A DNA stretch of 42,074 bases from Comamonadaceae bacterium (GTDB lineage Bacteria > Pseudomonadota > Gammaproteobacteria > Burkholderiales > Burkholderiaceae_C): NCBI GenBank assembly GCA_947373245.1, contig CANBWY010000014.1, positions 1-42,074 on the forward strand, in the 5' to 3' direction. Shown here one piece after another: positions 24,973-34,024 of this stretch (positions within the stretch are counted from its first letter, which is position 1; every line of letters begins with the position of its first letter). The notes beneath the pieces were generated by a model, which was given only the letters and a program-made list of their open reading frames with translations, was not told the origin of the DNA and did not search any database. Made by a program: the position numbers and the translations under genes.

Positions 24973-26535
24973 TTATTTGAGTTCGAAGCCACCGGCTTGC
25001 GGTTGTTCTGCGGTGGGCGGCACAGCCTCGGGTTTTGCCTCTGGGGGTTGGGGCTTGTCTGGCGGCACTTCGGCGTGGCCATCACCTTCGAGCTTGCCGC
25101 CTAAGAGAAATTGACTCCGGCTAGGCGGGATGAAGCTGTCAGTGGGTAGGGCTTGTGCCACATCGACGGGTTTGATCAAACGCGGCGTGATGACGAACAT
25201 CAACTCAGTGCGATCGCTCTGAAATTCGCTGCTGCGAAACAGCGCACCCAAGATGGGGATATCGCCCAACAAGGGCACACGTTTGATGGTTTCCGTGACG
25301 TTGTTTTTAATCAACCCGGCAATCGCCAAGCTTTGACCATCCATCAACTGCACCGTGGTTTGAACCCGACGGGTGGTGATGCTGGGCAAGACCGAGGTCA
25401 CGCCAGCCACGGTGGTGAAGGCCGAGCCGGCTTGGGCCAACTCGGACACTTCTGGGGCCACCTTCAAGTGGATGCGCCCCCCGTCGATGACCGTGGGCGT
25501 GAACTTCAAGCCCACACCAAACTCTTTTTCTGCCAGTGTGATGACAGGGAAGCCACCCGTGTTGCTGCTGGCCACGGGAATAAAAATTTTGCCGCCTGCC
25601 AAAAAACTGGCTTCTTGCCCGCTGATGGAGATGATGTTGGGCTCGGCCAAAATTTTGATCAAGCCGTCTTGTTTCTGGGCATCAATGGACACCTTGTTGC
25701 CGTTGTCCCCCGTGATGCTGAAGACGCCGTTTCCTAAGCTCAAAAAGTTGGACAAAATGCCATAGGTCAGTCCCCCGCTGCCCGATGTAGCGCCCACACT
25801 GGAGCCCAGCTTGTCGAGCAAAGTTTTGGAGATTTCGGCCACTTTGACCTCCAACATCACTTGTTGGCCCGAAGCCACTTGCAACAGGTTGACCACTTTG
25901 GCCGTGGTGGTGGCGGCGACAGCAGCGGCGCCACCACTGCCAGAAATCATCGTGCCCGATGCCACCTTGGTCTCACCCGCCATCACGGGCAACACCAAAG
26001 AGCGGTTGATGTCGCGCACAAAGGCGTTGGCAATGTCTTCGGCGTACTTGGCTTTGAGCGCGCTGCTGACGACCCCGCTCAGGATGATGGAGTCGGCAGC
26101 GGCATGCACGGAAATGCCGGGTTCATTAGGCATGAGCTCACGCAGCTTTTGGTCCATGCGCGCCACGTTGATGCTGACGTTCACATCCATCGCAGTGGTG
26201 GCCGAGCCTTTGCGCCAAATCACCAAGTTGGTGGAGCCGTAGTTCTTGCCTAAAAGGTACACCTCGGTGGGGCTGATCAGCGTGATGTCGGCAATGTTGG
26301 GGTTCCCCACCGAGATGCGCTCCACCGGTGAGGGCAACCGCATCAGCGTGGACTTGCCAATGGTCAACTCCATGGCCGAACCCACCGTCGAAAAATCAGT
26401 GCGGGGCGCTGCGCCCTTGGCGGGGGACGGGGCCTCGGCTTGCGCCTGACCTGCGGGCGTGCACACCGAAGCAGTGGCCAGCAGACACGCTGACAGCACT
26501 TGGGTGGCAACGCTATGTTTGGGTACTTGTTTCAT
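24973..26535 (-). CDS. cpaC: Tad pilus outer-membrane secretin CpaC/RcpA
   Basis: The 520-residue protein is a secretin that forms the outer-membrane channel for the Flp pilus. It has a Sec signal peptide (cut near residue 33), an N-terminal secretin-associated domain (MELTIGKSTLMRLPSPVERI near 55-75; TEVYLLGKNYGSTNLVIW), a BON-like stretch (SIILSGVVSSALKAKYAEDIA), and the secretin barrel domain with VPLLGDIPILGALFRS near 425 and the ELMFVITPRLI end. A Pro/Glu-rich tail of about 50 residues follows. It precedes the small lipoprotein gene by 12 bases. Confidence 0.94.
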   Translation of the reverse strand: MKQVPKHSVATQVLSACLLATASVCTPAGQAQAEAPSPAKGAAPRTDFSTVGSAMELTIGKSTLMRLPSPVERISVGNPNIADITLISPTEVYLLGKNYGSTNLVIWRKGSATTAMDVNVSINVARMDQKLRELMPNEPGISVHAAADSIILSGVVSSALKAKYAEDIANAFVRDINRSLVLPVMAGETKVASGTMISGSGGAAAVAATTTAKVVNLLQVASGQQVMLEVKVAEISKTLLDKLGSSVGATSGSGGLTYGILSNFLSLGNGVFSITGDNGNKVSIDAQKQDGLIKILAEPNIISISGQEASFLAGGKIFIPVASSNTGGFPVITLAEKEFGVGLKFTPTVIDGGRIHLKVAPEVSELAQAGSAFTTVAGVTSVLPSITTRRVQTTVQLMDGQSLAIAGLIKNNVTETIKRVPLLGDIPILGALFRSSEFQSDRTELMFVITPRLIKPVDVAQALPTDSFIPPSRSQFLLGGKLEGDGHAEVPPDKPQPPEAKPEAVPPTAEQPQAGGFELK

Positions 26536-26544
26536 GTGGACCTC

Positions 26545-27378
26545 TCAATAACTAGAGTTGGCTTTTTGCACGCCACGAATCACTTCGACCGACTCGGTTT
26601 TTGCACCCCCTTGCGCTTTTGCGGGTTTGGGCTTGGGTGGACTGCTAGCGGGCGTGCTTGATAGGGCAACGGTTTTCACCAACGCATCGCCCGCCATCAA
26701 GTCGTCTTTGCGAGCGCCATCGGTGGCGGTGTCGACTTTGTCCAGCGGATTTCTCAAGATCAGGGACAAAGTGCCAATGCTGCGAGCCAGGTCAATTTTT
26801 TCGGCCTGCGTGGGGTCCACTTGCAAGGTGACGGCGCTCACCACCTTGGGTTTGTTTTGGTCACGTTTGTCATCTTGTGCAGTGGCCAGCACCAAGATTC
26901 TTTCCAGCACAATTTTGGAAATGGGTTTTTCGTTTTGGTCTTTGGTGTTGACCATCACATCCACCAAACTGCCGGGCTGAATGTAGCCAGCCACACCCAC
27001 CACTTCATTGGCATGAATGCTAATGGCACGCATGCCGGGCGGGATGATGGACGACAGGCCTCCCGCCGATCCCTCGGGCGCGAGTTTGGCCTCTAACAGC
27101 GCCTCACCCTTGTAAATGACAGAGCCAGCGACCACGCGGGTGTCGAGTTTTTTAAGGTCGGTGAAGGCCCCATCGGGTATGGCACCTTTAGGCCAAGCCA
27201 TCTGCGTCAACATGTCGGGTGTGAGCTGTGTGCCGGGATCCAGGTTTTGGTTGGCCACCACGATGGCAGTGGCATTTTCCGACGCTTGCGCACTGACCCA
27301 TCGGGCCGCAAACCAAACGGCCAAAACGCCCGCGAAGAGGGAAAAGAAAATCATGACCAACGCTCGGCTACTTTTCAT
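26545..27378 (-). CDS. cpaB: Tad pilus periplasmic protein CpaB/RcpC
   Basis: The 277-residue protein has an N-terminal membrane segment (residues 7-27) and a SAF domain (IVVANQNLDPGTQLTPDML near 39-57), then the RcpC/CpaB region (IPPGMRAISIHANEVVGVAGYIQPGSLVDVMV split across 112-143). CpaB proteins work in the periplasm with the secretin and stabilise it. The C-terminal 40 residues are Lys/Pro/Ala-rich. It is nine bases upstream of the secretin gene. Confidence 0.92.
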   Translation of the reverse strand: MKSSRALVMIFFSLFAGVLAVWFAARWVSAQASENATAIVVANQNLDPGTQLTPDMLTQMAWPKGAIPDGAFTDLKKLDTRVVAGSVIYKGEALLEAKLAPEGSAGGLSSIIPPGMRAISIHANEVVGVAGYIQPGSLVDVMVNTKDQNEKPISKIVLERILVLATAQDDKRDQNKPKVVSAVTLQVDPTQAEKIDLARSIGTLSLILRNPLDKVDTATDGARKDDLMAGDALVKTVALSSTPASSPPKPKPAKAQGGAKTESVEVIRGVQKANSSY

Positions 27379-27414
27379 GTCTCACCTTCCTTGGGGCTTG
27401 TGTCCCATTGCGTT

Positions 27415-28011
27415 TCAAAAACCTAAGATCTGCGGCCCACCGCTGAGCCGCCAAACACTGAAGGCAGCCAACCCCATTGCAAACGAGATGGCATAGGGCA
27501 TGCGATCTACCGACTGCGTGGCCGCGTCAAACCGCGTGCCGCCGGGAGTCATACCTGCAAAAATTAACTTGACGTTGCCCATCACCTGCTTGGCATTGCG
27601 TTTGAGCAACATGCGCACCACGCCAATCACGCCACCCGCCACTAGCACGCACAAAGCCAAACCGATGACATCTGACGTGCCCACAAAAGCACCCAGCGCC
27701 GCCATGAGCTTGACGTCGCCCGCACCCATGGCGCGCAAAAGATAGAGCGGTAAAAAGAGGGTGAGGCCTACCAAGGCCCCCAGTAGCGCAGCGCCAAGCC
27801 CAATGGCGCCGGGGAAATAATCGAACAGTCCGCCGCGCCCGTTGGCAGGGCCGAAGGTTTGCATCACCACGCCCGTGAGCAGTAAAAACACAATGAGGGT
27901 GTTGGGAATGCGCTGTTCACGCAGATCCCAGTCCAGCGCCATGCACATGCCCAACGCGAGAATGGCCAAGCACCAGACTTGCCAGCTGACAGGTGTTAAC
28001 GCTGAGGCCAT
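27415..28011 (-). CDS. tadV: Prepilin peptidase TadV/CpaA
   Basis: The 198-residue integral membrane protein is an A24-family aspartic peptidase that cleaves Flp and TadE-type pilins. The two catalytic Asp are Asp29 (DWDLREQRIPN) and Asp99 (GAGDVKLMAALG). About six membrane helices are visible. The ATG at 28011 has GGAG seven bases upstream; a GTG six bases earlier is possible but its spacing is too short. It lacks the methyltransferase domain of PilD, as is normal for TadV. Confidence 0.92.
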   Translation of the reverse strand: MASALTPVSWQVWCLAILALGMCMALDWDLREQRIPNTLIVFLLLTGVVMQTFGPANGRGGLFDYFPGAIGLGAALLGALVGLTLFLPLYLLRAMGAGDVKLMAALGAFVGTSDVIGLALCVLVAGGVIGVVRMLLKRNAKQVMGNVKLIFAGMTPGGTRFDAATQSVDRMPYAISFAMGLAAFSVWRLSGGPQILGF

Positions 28012-28120
28012 CTTCACTCTCCCTCAAAGGGAAACTCAATTGAATGGGGGCTAGGTCTAGGCTGAACTCGTCATACCCACCCATACCCCCTGAAATAACG
28101 GTTGTTTTATGCCGAATTTC

Positions 28121-28309
28121 TTATGGGCAAGCACCTGTACTGAGCTTGTTACAAATATTTTTAAATACTGTCTCCAAGGTGGTTCCGATGGTGGTGACGG
28201 TCCCGATGATGACGGCCGCAATCAGCGCCGCAAACAGGCCGTATTCGAGCGCGGTGACACCCTCTTCTTCGCCTAGAAAATTACGAGTCGCAATAAGTAG
28301 TTGCTTCAT
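28121..28309 (-). CDS. flp: Flp-family major pilin
   Basis: This 62-residue protein is the Flp pilin, first gene of the tad cluster in transcription order. The prepilin peptidase site is EEEG|VTALEYGL: Gly17 is the cleavage residue, Glu22 is the conserved +5 Glu and Tyr23 the +6 Tyr of the Flp motif. A hydrophobic helix follows (GLFAALIAAVIIGTVTTIG), then a short tail with two Cys (NICNKLSTGACP) that could form a disulfide. AGGAG lies eight bases before the ATG. The 109-base gap to tadV has no strong terminator, so pilin and machine genes may share a transcript. Confidence 0.95.
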   Translation of the reverse strand: MKQLLIATRNFLGEEEGVTALEYGLFAALIAAVIIGTVTTIGTTLETVFKNICNKLSTGACP

Positions 28310-28445
28310 TTCAATCTCTCCTGTTGAACAAACAAACAGACATCCTTTCGAGATGGCTGCACGGTCAGCAGAAAGAGAACTTCAAAACTATTCTTTTCCT
28401 GCTTGGAACCCAGTATCAACAGTGGAAACAAAATGTCCACGCAAA

Positions 28446-28483
28446 ACAAAGCCTTGCTTGACGAATGTCAAGCAAGGCTTTGT
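28446..28483 (-). terminator. Perfect 17-bp hairpin between thioesterase gene and flp
   Basis: ACAAAGCCTTGCTTGAC is followed by a four-base loop and its exact reverse complement. It lies 21 bases after the stop of the minus-strand thioesterase gene and 137 bases before flp. On the minus strand the stem ends GGCTTTGT and is followed by TTTG, so it fits an intrinsic terminator that insulates the beta-oxidation genes from the tad cluster. Confidence 0.75.
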
Positions 28484-28504
28484 AGCGATTAAAAAAGACG
28501 GGGC

Positions 28505-28915
28505 TTAATCCGTCGAAATTTCGGGGCTTGCCGCTTGGGTGACGTACTTAAAAGTGCCAGTGGCGTGTGCGCAAACATTGCCTTGCGCATCCAACACCGT
28601 GCCTTCGGTGAAGGCCATGTTGCGTGTGCGATGAATCAATCGGCCTTTGGCAGTAAGCGCCCCGCGTGCGGCTTGCATGAATGAGGTTTTCATTTCAATC
28701 GTCACCACGCCAAGCGTTTTGTCCACGCTGCGCGCAGCGGTGGCGAGTGCGACATCCAGCAAGGTCATCACGGCACCGCCGTGTGTGACGTTGAACGAGT
28801 TCATGTGTTCAGGCTCTGGCGTGTAACGCAACTCAGATTGGCCTTCGTCGAAGAACACCATCTCAAAACCGAGGTGCTCGACAAACGGGATGTACGCGCC
28901 AAAACTTTCTTGCAT
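28505..28915 (-). CDS. PaaI-type hotdog-fold thioesterase
   Basis: The 136-residue protein is a hotdog-fold acyl-CoA thioesterase of the PaaI/YbgC-like group. The family core is NVTHGGAVMTLLDVALATAAR near residues 42-62 (shown here in parts: THGGAVMTLLDVA with the Asp that lies in the active site), followed by TIEMKTSFMQAARG. It hydrolyses an acyl- or aryl-CoA in the cytoplasm; the substrate is unknown. It is 15 bases downstream of the thiolase gene and closes the beta-oxidation cluster. Confidence 0.88.
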   Translation of the reverse strand: MQESFGAYIPFVEHLGFEMVFFDEGQSELRYTPEPEHMNSFNVTHGGAVMTLLDVALATAARSVDKTLGVVTIEMKTSFMQAARGALTAKGRLIHRTRNMAFTEGTVLDAQGNVCAHATGTFKYVTQAASPEISTD

Positions 28916-28930
28916 GATGATCGCCTTGCG

Positions 28931-30106
28931 TTACAAAACTTCAAAGATGGCAGCAGCACCCATGCCGCCGCCAATGCACATGGTGACACACACGCGCTTG
29001 GCGCCACGGCGTTTGCCTTCGATCAAGGCGTGACCGGTCAAACGTTGGCCGCTCACGCCATAGGGGTGACCAAGGGCAATGGCACCGCCGTTGACGTTGA
29101 GGCGATCGTCGGGAATCCCCAGCTTGTCGCGGCAGTAAAGCACTTGGACGGCGAAGGCTTCGTTGAGTTCCCACAAGTCGATGTCGTTCACGCTCAGGCC
29201 CAAACGCTTGAGCACTTTGGGGACAGCAAACACAGGGCCAATGCCCATTTCACCGGGTTCACAACCCGCCACGGCAAAACCAAGGAAGCGGCCCAAGGGT
29301 TGCAAGCCACGTTGACTGGCCAGCGCTTCGCTCATCACCACGCAAGCGCCTGCGCCGTCTGAGTATTGACTGGCATTGCCTGCTGAAATCAAACCACCGG
29401 GTATCGCGGATTTGAGGTTGCTCAGCGTCTCGGCCGTGGTTCCCTGTCGCGTGCCTTCATCGTGACTCACCGTGACTTGTTTGGTCATCAAACCCATCAC
29501 TTTGTCGACCACGCCAGCTTTGACGGTGATGGCCGCAATTTCGGCATCAAACAAGCCAGCCGCTTGTGCTGCACAAGCGCGTTGTTGGCTGAGCGCGCCA
29601 TAAGCGTCCATGGCTTCGCGGCCAATGTTGTAACGCTTGGCCACGTTCTCGGCGGTTTTCATCATGTCCCAATAAATTTCTGGTTTTTTCTTTTGCAGCA
29701 TCAAGTCCATCAGCATGTGTTGGTTCATCTCTTGTTGCACACAGGAGATGCTTTCCACACCACCGGCTACATACACATCGCCCTCGCCCGCCATGATGCG
29801 TTGCGCAGCCGTGGCAATGGTTTGTAAACCCGAAGAACAGAAACGGTTGATGGTCATGCCCGAGACCGAGACGGGGCAATCGGCCATCAGCGCAATTTGG
29901 CGAGCGATGTTGGTGCCGGTCGCGCCTTCGGGCAAGGCGCAGCCCATGATGACGTCATCCACCTCACCCGCCTCAATGCCGGCGCGCGCGATGGCGTGTT
30001 TGACGACGTGGCCGCCCAAGGTCGCGCCGTGGGTCATGTTGAAAGAGCCCTTCCAGCTTTTGGCAAGTGGGGTGCGGGCGGTGGAGACGATGACAGCGTG
30101 GGTCAT
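28931..30106 (-). CDS. Thiolase (acetyl-CoA acyltransferase)
   Basis: The 391-residue enzyme cleaves 3-ketoacyl-CoA with CoA, or runs in reverse. The catalytic residues of the family are Cys90 (NRFCSSGLQ), His347 ([10 protein letters not shown]) and Cys377 (TMCIGGGMG). Normal length and no insertions. It lies 20 bases downstream of the hydratase/dehydrogenase gene, so the pair probably forms a beta-oxidation complex like FadB-FadA or FadJ-FadI, though here both are soluble-type genes and the exact chain-length range is not evident. Confidence 0.95.
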   Translation of the reverse strand: MTHAVIVSTARTPLAKSWKGSFNMTHGATLGGHVVKHAIARAGIEAGEVDDVIMGCALPEGATGTNIARQIALMADCPVSVSGMTINRFCSSGLQTIATAAQRIMAGEGDVYVAGGVESISCVQQEMNQHMLMDLMLQKKKPEIYWDMMKTAENVAKRYNIGREAMDAYGALSQQRACAAQAAGLFDAEIAAITVKAGVVDKVMGLMTKQVTVSHDEGTRQGTTAETLSNLKSAIPGGLISAGNASQYSDGAGACVVMSEALASQRGLQPLGRFLGFAVAGCEPGEMGIGPVFAVPKVLKRLGLSVNDIDLWELNEAFAVQVLYCRDKLGIPDDRLNVNGGAIALGHPYGVSGQRLTGHALIEGKRRGAKRVCVTMCIGGGMGAAAIFEVL

Positions 30107-30126
30107 AGGTTTTCCTTAATTCTGTT

Positions 30127-32226
30127 TCAGTTGAAGGTTTTGCCTTCAGCGGCGAGTTGGGCGAGCAAGGGGGCTGGCTGCCAAAACTCAGCGTCATCGT
30201 GGGGGTTGGTGGCAAAGCGCTGCATGGCTTGCACCACGTTGAAGAGGCCCAACTCGTCGGCATAGTTCATGGGGCCGCCACGGTAAATGGGAAAACCATA
30301 GCCGCTGATGTAGACCATGTCGATGTCGCTGGCTTTGCTGGCAATGCCTTCTTCCAAAATGTGCGCGGCCTCATTCACCAAAGCAAAGTTCAGGCGTTGC
30401 ACGATTTCTTCGTCGCTGATTTTGCGTGGTTGGATGCCGAGCGATTCGCGGTGTTTGGCGATCATGGCTTCCACATCTTTGTTCGCAATGGCGTCGCGTT
30501 TGCCGGGCTTGTAGTCGTACCAACCCGCACCTGTTTTTTGGCCAAAGCGGCCTTGCTCGCACAACAGGTCTGCGGTTTTGCTGTAACGACGCTTGGGGTT
30601 TTCTGCGTATTGGCGTTTGCGGATGGCCCAGCCAATGTCGTTGCCCGCCAAGTCGCTCATGCGGAACGGGCCCATGGCCCAGCCAAATTTCTCGATGGCA
30701 CGGTCCACCTGCGCGGGGGTGCAACCTTCGTCCAGCAAGAAGCCGGCTTGGCGCCCGTATTGGTCAATCATGCGGTTGCCAATGAAGCCGTCGCACACGC
30801 CGGAGAGCACCGCAATTTTTTTGATTTTTTTGGCCACATCCATCACGGTAGCCAGCACGTCTTTGGCGGTGTCTTTGCCACGCACCACTTCAAGCAGCTT
30901 CATCACGTTGGCGGGGCTGAAGAAGTGCAAGCCCACCACGTCTTGCGGGCGCTGGGTGAAGTGGGCAATTTTGTTCAGGTCCAACGTGGAGGTGTTGGAC
31001 GCCAAAATTGCGCCCGGCTTCATCACCGCATCGAGCTGTTTGAACACGGCTTCTTTGACGCCCATGTCTTCGAACACAGCTTCAATGACGAGGTCGGCTT
31101 GGCTGATGTCGTCGTAGCTCATTGTGGTGCTGAGCAGCGCCATGCGCTGGGCGGCCTTGTCTTCTTTGAGCTTGCCTTTTTTGACACGCTCTTCGTAGTT
31201 CTTTTGGATGGTGGCTACACCACGGTCCAAGGCTTCTTGCTTGGTTTCCAATATTTTGACCGCCATGCCTGCGTTCAAAAAGTTCATGGCAATGCCGCCG
31301 CCCATGGTGCCCGCACCAATGACAGCCACGAGTTTGATGTCGCGCACCGGCGTGTCGCTGGGCACATCGGCAATTTTGCTGGCCGCGCGTTGCGCGCCAA
31401 ACAAATGGCGCAAGGCACGGCTCTCTGGGGTCCACATGAGGTTGATGAACTGCTCGCGCTCGAACATCATGCCGTCGTCAAACTTCTTCTGGGTGGCCAT
31501 CTCTACGGCATCCACCGCTTTGGGGGGGGCGGGGTAGTTTTTGGCCATGCCTTTGACCATGTTGCGGGCGAACTGAAAGTACGCATCGCCTTGGGGGTGT
31601 TTGCAAGGCAAGTCGCGCACTTTGGGCAGCGGGCGCACATCGGCCACTTCACGGGCATAGGCCATGGCCTCGTCCATCAGGCTTTGCGGCGATGTGGCCA
31701 TTTGGTCAAACAGCTTTTGGCCGGGCAGCATGGCGAGCATCTCGCTCTTAATGGGCTCGCCGCTGACAATCATGTTCAACGCGGGCTCCACGCCTAAGGC
31801 GCGTGGCAAGCGCTGTGTGCCACCGGCACCTGGAATCAAACCCAGTTTCACTTCGGGCATGCTGATGCTGGTGCCGGGTGCGCAAATGCGGTAGTGGCAG
31901 CCCAGTGCCAGCTCTAAGCCGCCGCCCATGGCCACGCTGTGTATGGCAGCGACCACCGGTTTGCTGCAGTTCTCCACGCAAGCAATGACGCTGAGCAAAT
32001 TGGGCTCTTGGAAGGCTTTGGGCGAGCCAAATTCACGCACATCCGCGCCGCCCGAAAAGGCTTTGCCGTGGCCGGTGATGACCACGGCTTTGATGGCCGC
32101 ATCGGCTTGCGCCTGTGCAATGCCCGCCACCAAGGCACGTCGTGTCTCGAGCCCCATGCCGTTGACGGGTGGGTTGTTCAAGGTGATCACGGCCACGTTG
32201 CCGTGGACTTGGTAATCTGCACTCAT
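30127..32226 (-). CDS. Bifunctional enoyl-CoA hydratase / 3-hydroxyacyl-CoA dehydrogenase
   Basis: The 699-residue protein is a FadB/FadJ-like multifunctional beta-oxidation enzyme. Residues 1-190 form the crotonase domain with GKAFSGGADVREF, MGGGLELALGC (first catalytic Glu) and MPEVKLGLIPGAGGTQRLPR (second Glu, residues about 123-142). The NAD-binding domain starts with GAGTMGGGIAMNF near residue 303; the dehydrogenase segment has IEAVFEDMGVKEAVF, ASNTSTL and the catalytic His in VGLHFFSPANVMKLLEV. The C-terminal 3-hydroxyacyl-CoA dehydrogenase domain is repeated (FRMSDLAGNDIGW; GYGFPIYRGGPM). It follows the ligase gene by 31 bases. Confidence 0.95.
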   Translation of the reverse strand: MSADYQVHGNVAVITLNNPPVNGMGLETRRALVAGIAQAQADAAIKAVVITGHGKAFSGGADVREFGSPKAFQEPNLLSVIACVENCSKPVVAAIHSVAMGGGLELALGCHYRICAPGTSISMPEVKLGLIPGAGGTQRLPRALGVEPALNMIVSGEPIKSEMLAMLPGQKLFDQMATSPQSLMDEAMAYAREVADVRPLPKVRDLPCKHPQGDAYFQFARNMVKGMAKNYPAPPKAVDAVEMATQKKFDDGMMFEREQFINLMWTPESRALRHLFGAQRAASKIADVPSDTPVRDIKLVAVIGAGTMGGGIAMNFLNAGMAVKILETKQEALDRGVATIQKNYEERVKKGKLKEDKAAQRMALLSTTMSYDDISQADLVIEAVFEDMGVKEAVFKQLDAVMKPGAILASNTSTLDLNKIAHFTQRPQDVVGLHFFSPANVMKLLEVVRGKDTAKDVLATVMDVAKKIKKIAVLSGVCDGFIGNRMIDQYGRQAGFLLDEGCTPAQVDRAIEKFGWAMGPFRMSDLAGNDIGWAIRKRQYAENPKRRYSKTADLLCEQGRFGQKTGAGWYDYKPGKRDAIANKDVEAMIAKHRESLGIQPRKISDEEIVQRLNFALVNEAAHILEEGIASKASDIDMVYISGYGFPIYRGGPMNYADELGLFNVVQAMQRFATNPHDDAEFWQPAPLLAQLAAEGKTFN

Positions 32227-32257
32227 CGGATGTCCTTATGAAAACGAATTCGGGGGG

Positions 32258-33898
32258 TTAGGCGGTGGGCAGCTTGTAGTCTTTGAGTTGCTCACGCAGC
32301 TTGGTTTTGAGCATCTTGCCCGTCGCGCCCAAAGGGATGGTGTCGACAAACACCACGTCATCGGGAATTTGCCACTTGGCCGTTTTGCCTTCGTAAAAAG
32401 CCAGCAGTTCTTCGCGCGTGATGTGTGCGTCTGGTTTTTTGACCACGGCCACGATGGGTCGCTCGTCCCACTTCGGGTGGGCCACGCCGATACACGCGGC
32501 CATCGCCACAGCGGGGTGCGCCACTGCGATGTTTTCAATGTCAATCGAGCTGATCCACTCGCCACCCGACTTGATGACGTCTTTGCTGCGGTCTGTGATT
32601 TGCATGAACCCATCCGCGTCGATGGTGGCCACGTCGCCCGTGGGGAACCAACTGACGCCGTCTTTGTCTTTCACCAACGGGTTGCCCTCACCCTTGTAAT
32701 AGTTGGCCACCACCCAAGGGCCTTTGACCAGCAAGTCGCCATAGGCTTTGCCGTCGTGGGGCTGCTCGTCACCTGCGTCGTTGACGATCTTCAGGTCTAC
32801 GCCGTAGATGGCGCGGCCTTGCTTCAAGCGCAGTTTCATTTGCGCCTCTTTGGGCAGCGTGAGGTGTTTGTTCTTCAAGGTGCACAAGGTGCCCAAGGGG
32901 CTGAGCTCGGTCATGCCCCACGCGTGCAGAACTTCCACGTTGTAGTCGTCACGGAAGGCGTCAATCATGGCGGGCGGACAGGCCGAGCCACCAATGACGG
33001 TGCGCTTCAAGGTCGAAAACTTCAAGCCATTGGGTTTCATGTACGTCAGCAACATTTGCCACACGGTGGGCACGCCGGCGGCGTAGGTGACGCCTTCGTT
33101 TTCGATCATCTCGTACACCGACTTGCCGTCCATGCCGGGGCCGGGGAACACCAGCTTGGCGCCTGTCAGCGCGGCGCTGTAAGGGATGCCCCAAGCGTTG
33201 ACGTGAAACATGGGCACCACGGGAAGAATGGCGTCGCGGGCCGAGATGCACATCACATCGGGCAGCGCTGCGGCGTAAGCATGCAAGGTGGTCGAGCGGT
33301 GGCTGTACAACGCGGCTTTGGGGTTGCCCGTGGTGCCACTGGTGTAGCACATGCTTGACGCCGTGTTTTCATCAAACACGGGCCATGTGTAGGCGGTGCT
33401 TTGTTGGCCCATCCACGCTTCGTAGCTGATGAGGTTGGGAATGCCGCTGTCTGCGGGCAATTTGTCGGCATCGCACATGGCCACCCAATGTTTGACCGTG
33501 CTGCACTTGCTGTGCACGGCTTGGATGATGGGCAAAAAGGTCATGTCAAAGCACAACACTTGGTCTTCGGCATGGTTGGCGATCCACGCGATTTGATCTG
33601 GGTGCAAACGTGGGTTGATGGTATGCAGCACGCGGCCACTGCCGCTGACGCCAAAGTACAGCTCCAAGTGGCGGTAGCCGTTCCAAGCCAAGGTGGCCAC
33701 GCGGTCGCTGAACCCCAAGTTCAAGCCGTCGAGCGCATGCGCGACTTGGCGTGATCGCCGCGCCACGTCGGACCAGGTGTAGCGGTGAATGTCCCCCTCC
33801 ACGCGGCGCGACACCACTTCGCCATCGCCATGGTGTTTGTCTGCAAACTCAATCAGGTTTGAAATCAGCAGCGGTTGGTCTTGCATTAAGCCAAGCAT
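32258..33898 (-). CDS. AlkK-like fatty acyl-CoA ligase
   Basis: The 546-residue enzyme is an AMP-forming acyl-CoA synthetase. The P-loop [18 protein letters not shown] begins at residue 185, the adenylate-binding part includes [12 protein letters not shown], and [33 protein letters not shown] (seen in parts) leads to the C-terminal catalytic Lys in [10 protein letters not shown]. The N-terminal wording ([19 protein letters not shown]) resembles AlkK, the medium-chain ligase of alkane degraders. It probably activates fatty acids for the beta-oxidation enzymes encoded next. AGGAG precedes the ATG, and a 12-bp palindrome lies 28 bases upstream of the start. Confidence 0.92.
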   Translation of the reverse strand: MLGLMQDQPLLISNLIEFADKHHGDGEVVSRRVEGDIHRYTWSDVARRSRQVAHALDGLNLGFSDRVATLAWNGYRHLELYFGVSGSGRVLHTINPRLHPDQIAWIANHAEDQVLCFDMTFLPIIQAVHSKCSTVKHWVAMCDADKLPADSGIPNLISYEAWMGQQSTAYTWPVFDENTASSMCYTSGTTGNPKAALYSHRSTTLHAYAAALPDVMCISARDAILPVVPMFHVNAWGIPYSAALTGAKLVFPGPGMDGKSVYEMIENEGVTYAAGVPTVWQMLLTYMKPNGLKFSTLKRTVIGGSACPPAMIDAFRDDYNVEVLHAWGMTELSPLGTLCTLKNKHLTLPKEAQMKLRLKQGRAIYGVDLKIVNDAGDEQPHDGKAYGDLLVKGPWVVANYYKGEGNPLVKDKDGVSWFPTGDVATIDADGFMQITDRSKDVIKSGGEWISSIDIENIAVAHPAVAMAACIGVAHPKWDERPIVAVVKKPDAHITREELLAFYEGKTAKWQIPDDVVFVDTIPLGATGKMLKTKLREQLKDYKLPTA

Positions 33899-33925
33899 GG
33901 TTTTCTCCTAAAGTTTTTTCTTTTC

Positions 33926-33937
33926 GCACGATCGTGC
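33926..33937. promoter_or_regulatory. Palindrome upstream of the fatty acyl-CoA ligase gene
   Basis: GCACGATCGTGC is a perfect 12-base palindrome flanked by A/T-rich DNA, 28 bases before the ligase start codon in the ligase/selO divergent gap. Its position and symmetry suit a dimeric repressor of fatty acid degradation (TetR-type regulators are common for this pathway in the order); the regulator is not encoded in the window. Confidence 0.6.
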
Positions 33938-34024
33938 TTTTTTATCTATTGTGCCAATTCTTTTATGAATTTAAGGAAAGCCCACAAAAAACCAGCCTAT
34001 GGATAACCCGAGACAATCCGAAGC

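Noticed and set aside
28310-28445. Sigma-54 promoter before flp
   Set aside because: The only GG...GC candidate (TGGGTTCCAAGC on the minus strand) has a spacing of 7 rather than 10 bases.
30157-31797. A 546-codon open frame on the plus strand, opposite the hydratase/dehydrogenase gene
   Set aside because: It is His/Gly/Val-rich with no family similarity and mirrors the third-position bias of the real gene on the other strand; similar shadows occur opposite tex, guaA and the ligase.
32288-33358. A 356-codon plus-strand open frame opposite the fatty acyl-CoA ligase
   Set aside because: It is the antisense shadow of a clear AMP-forming ligase gene and has no recognisable domain or ribosome binding site.
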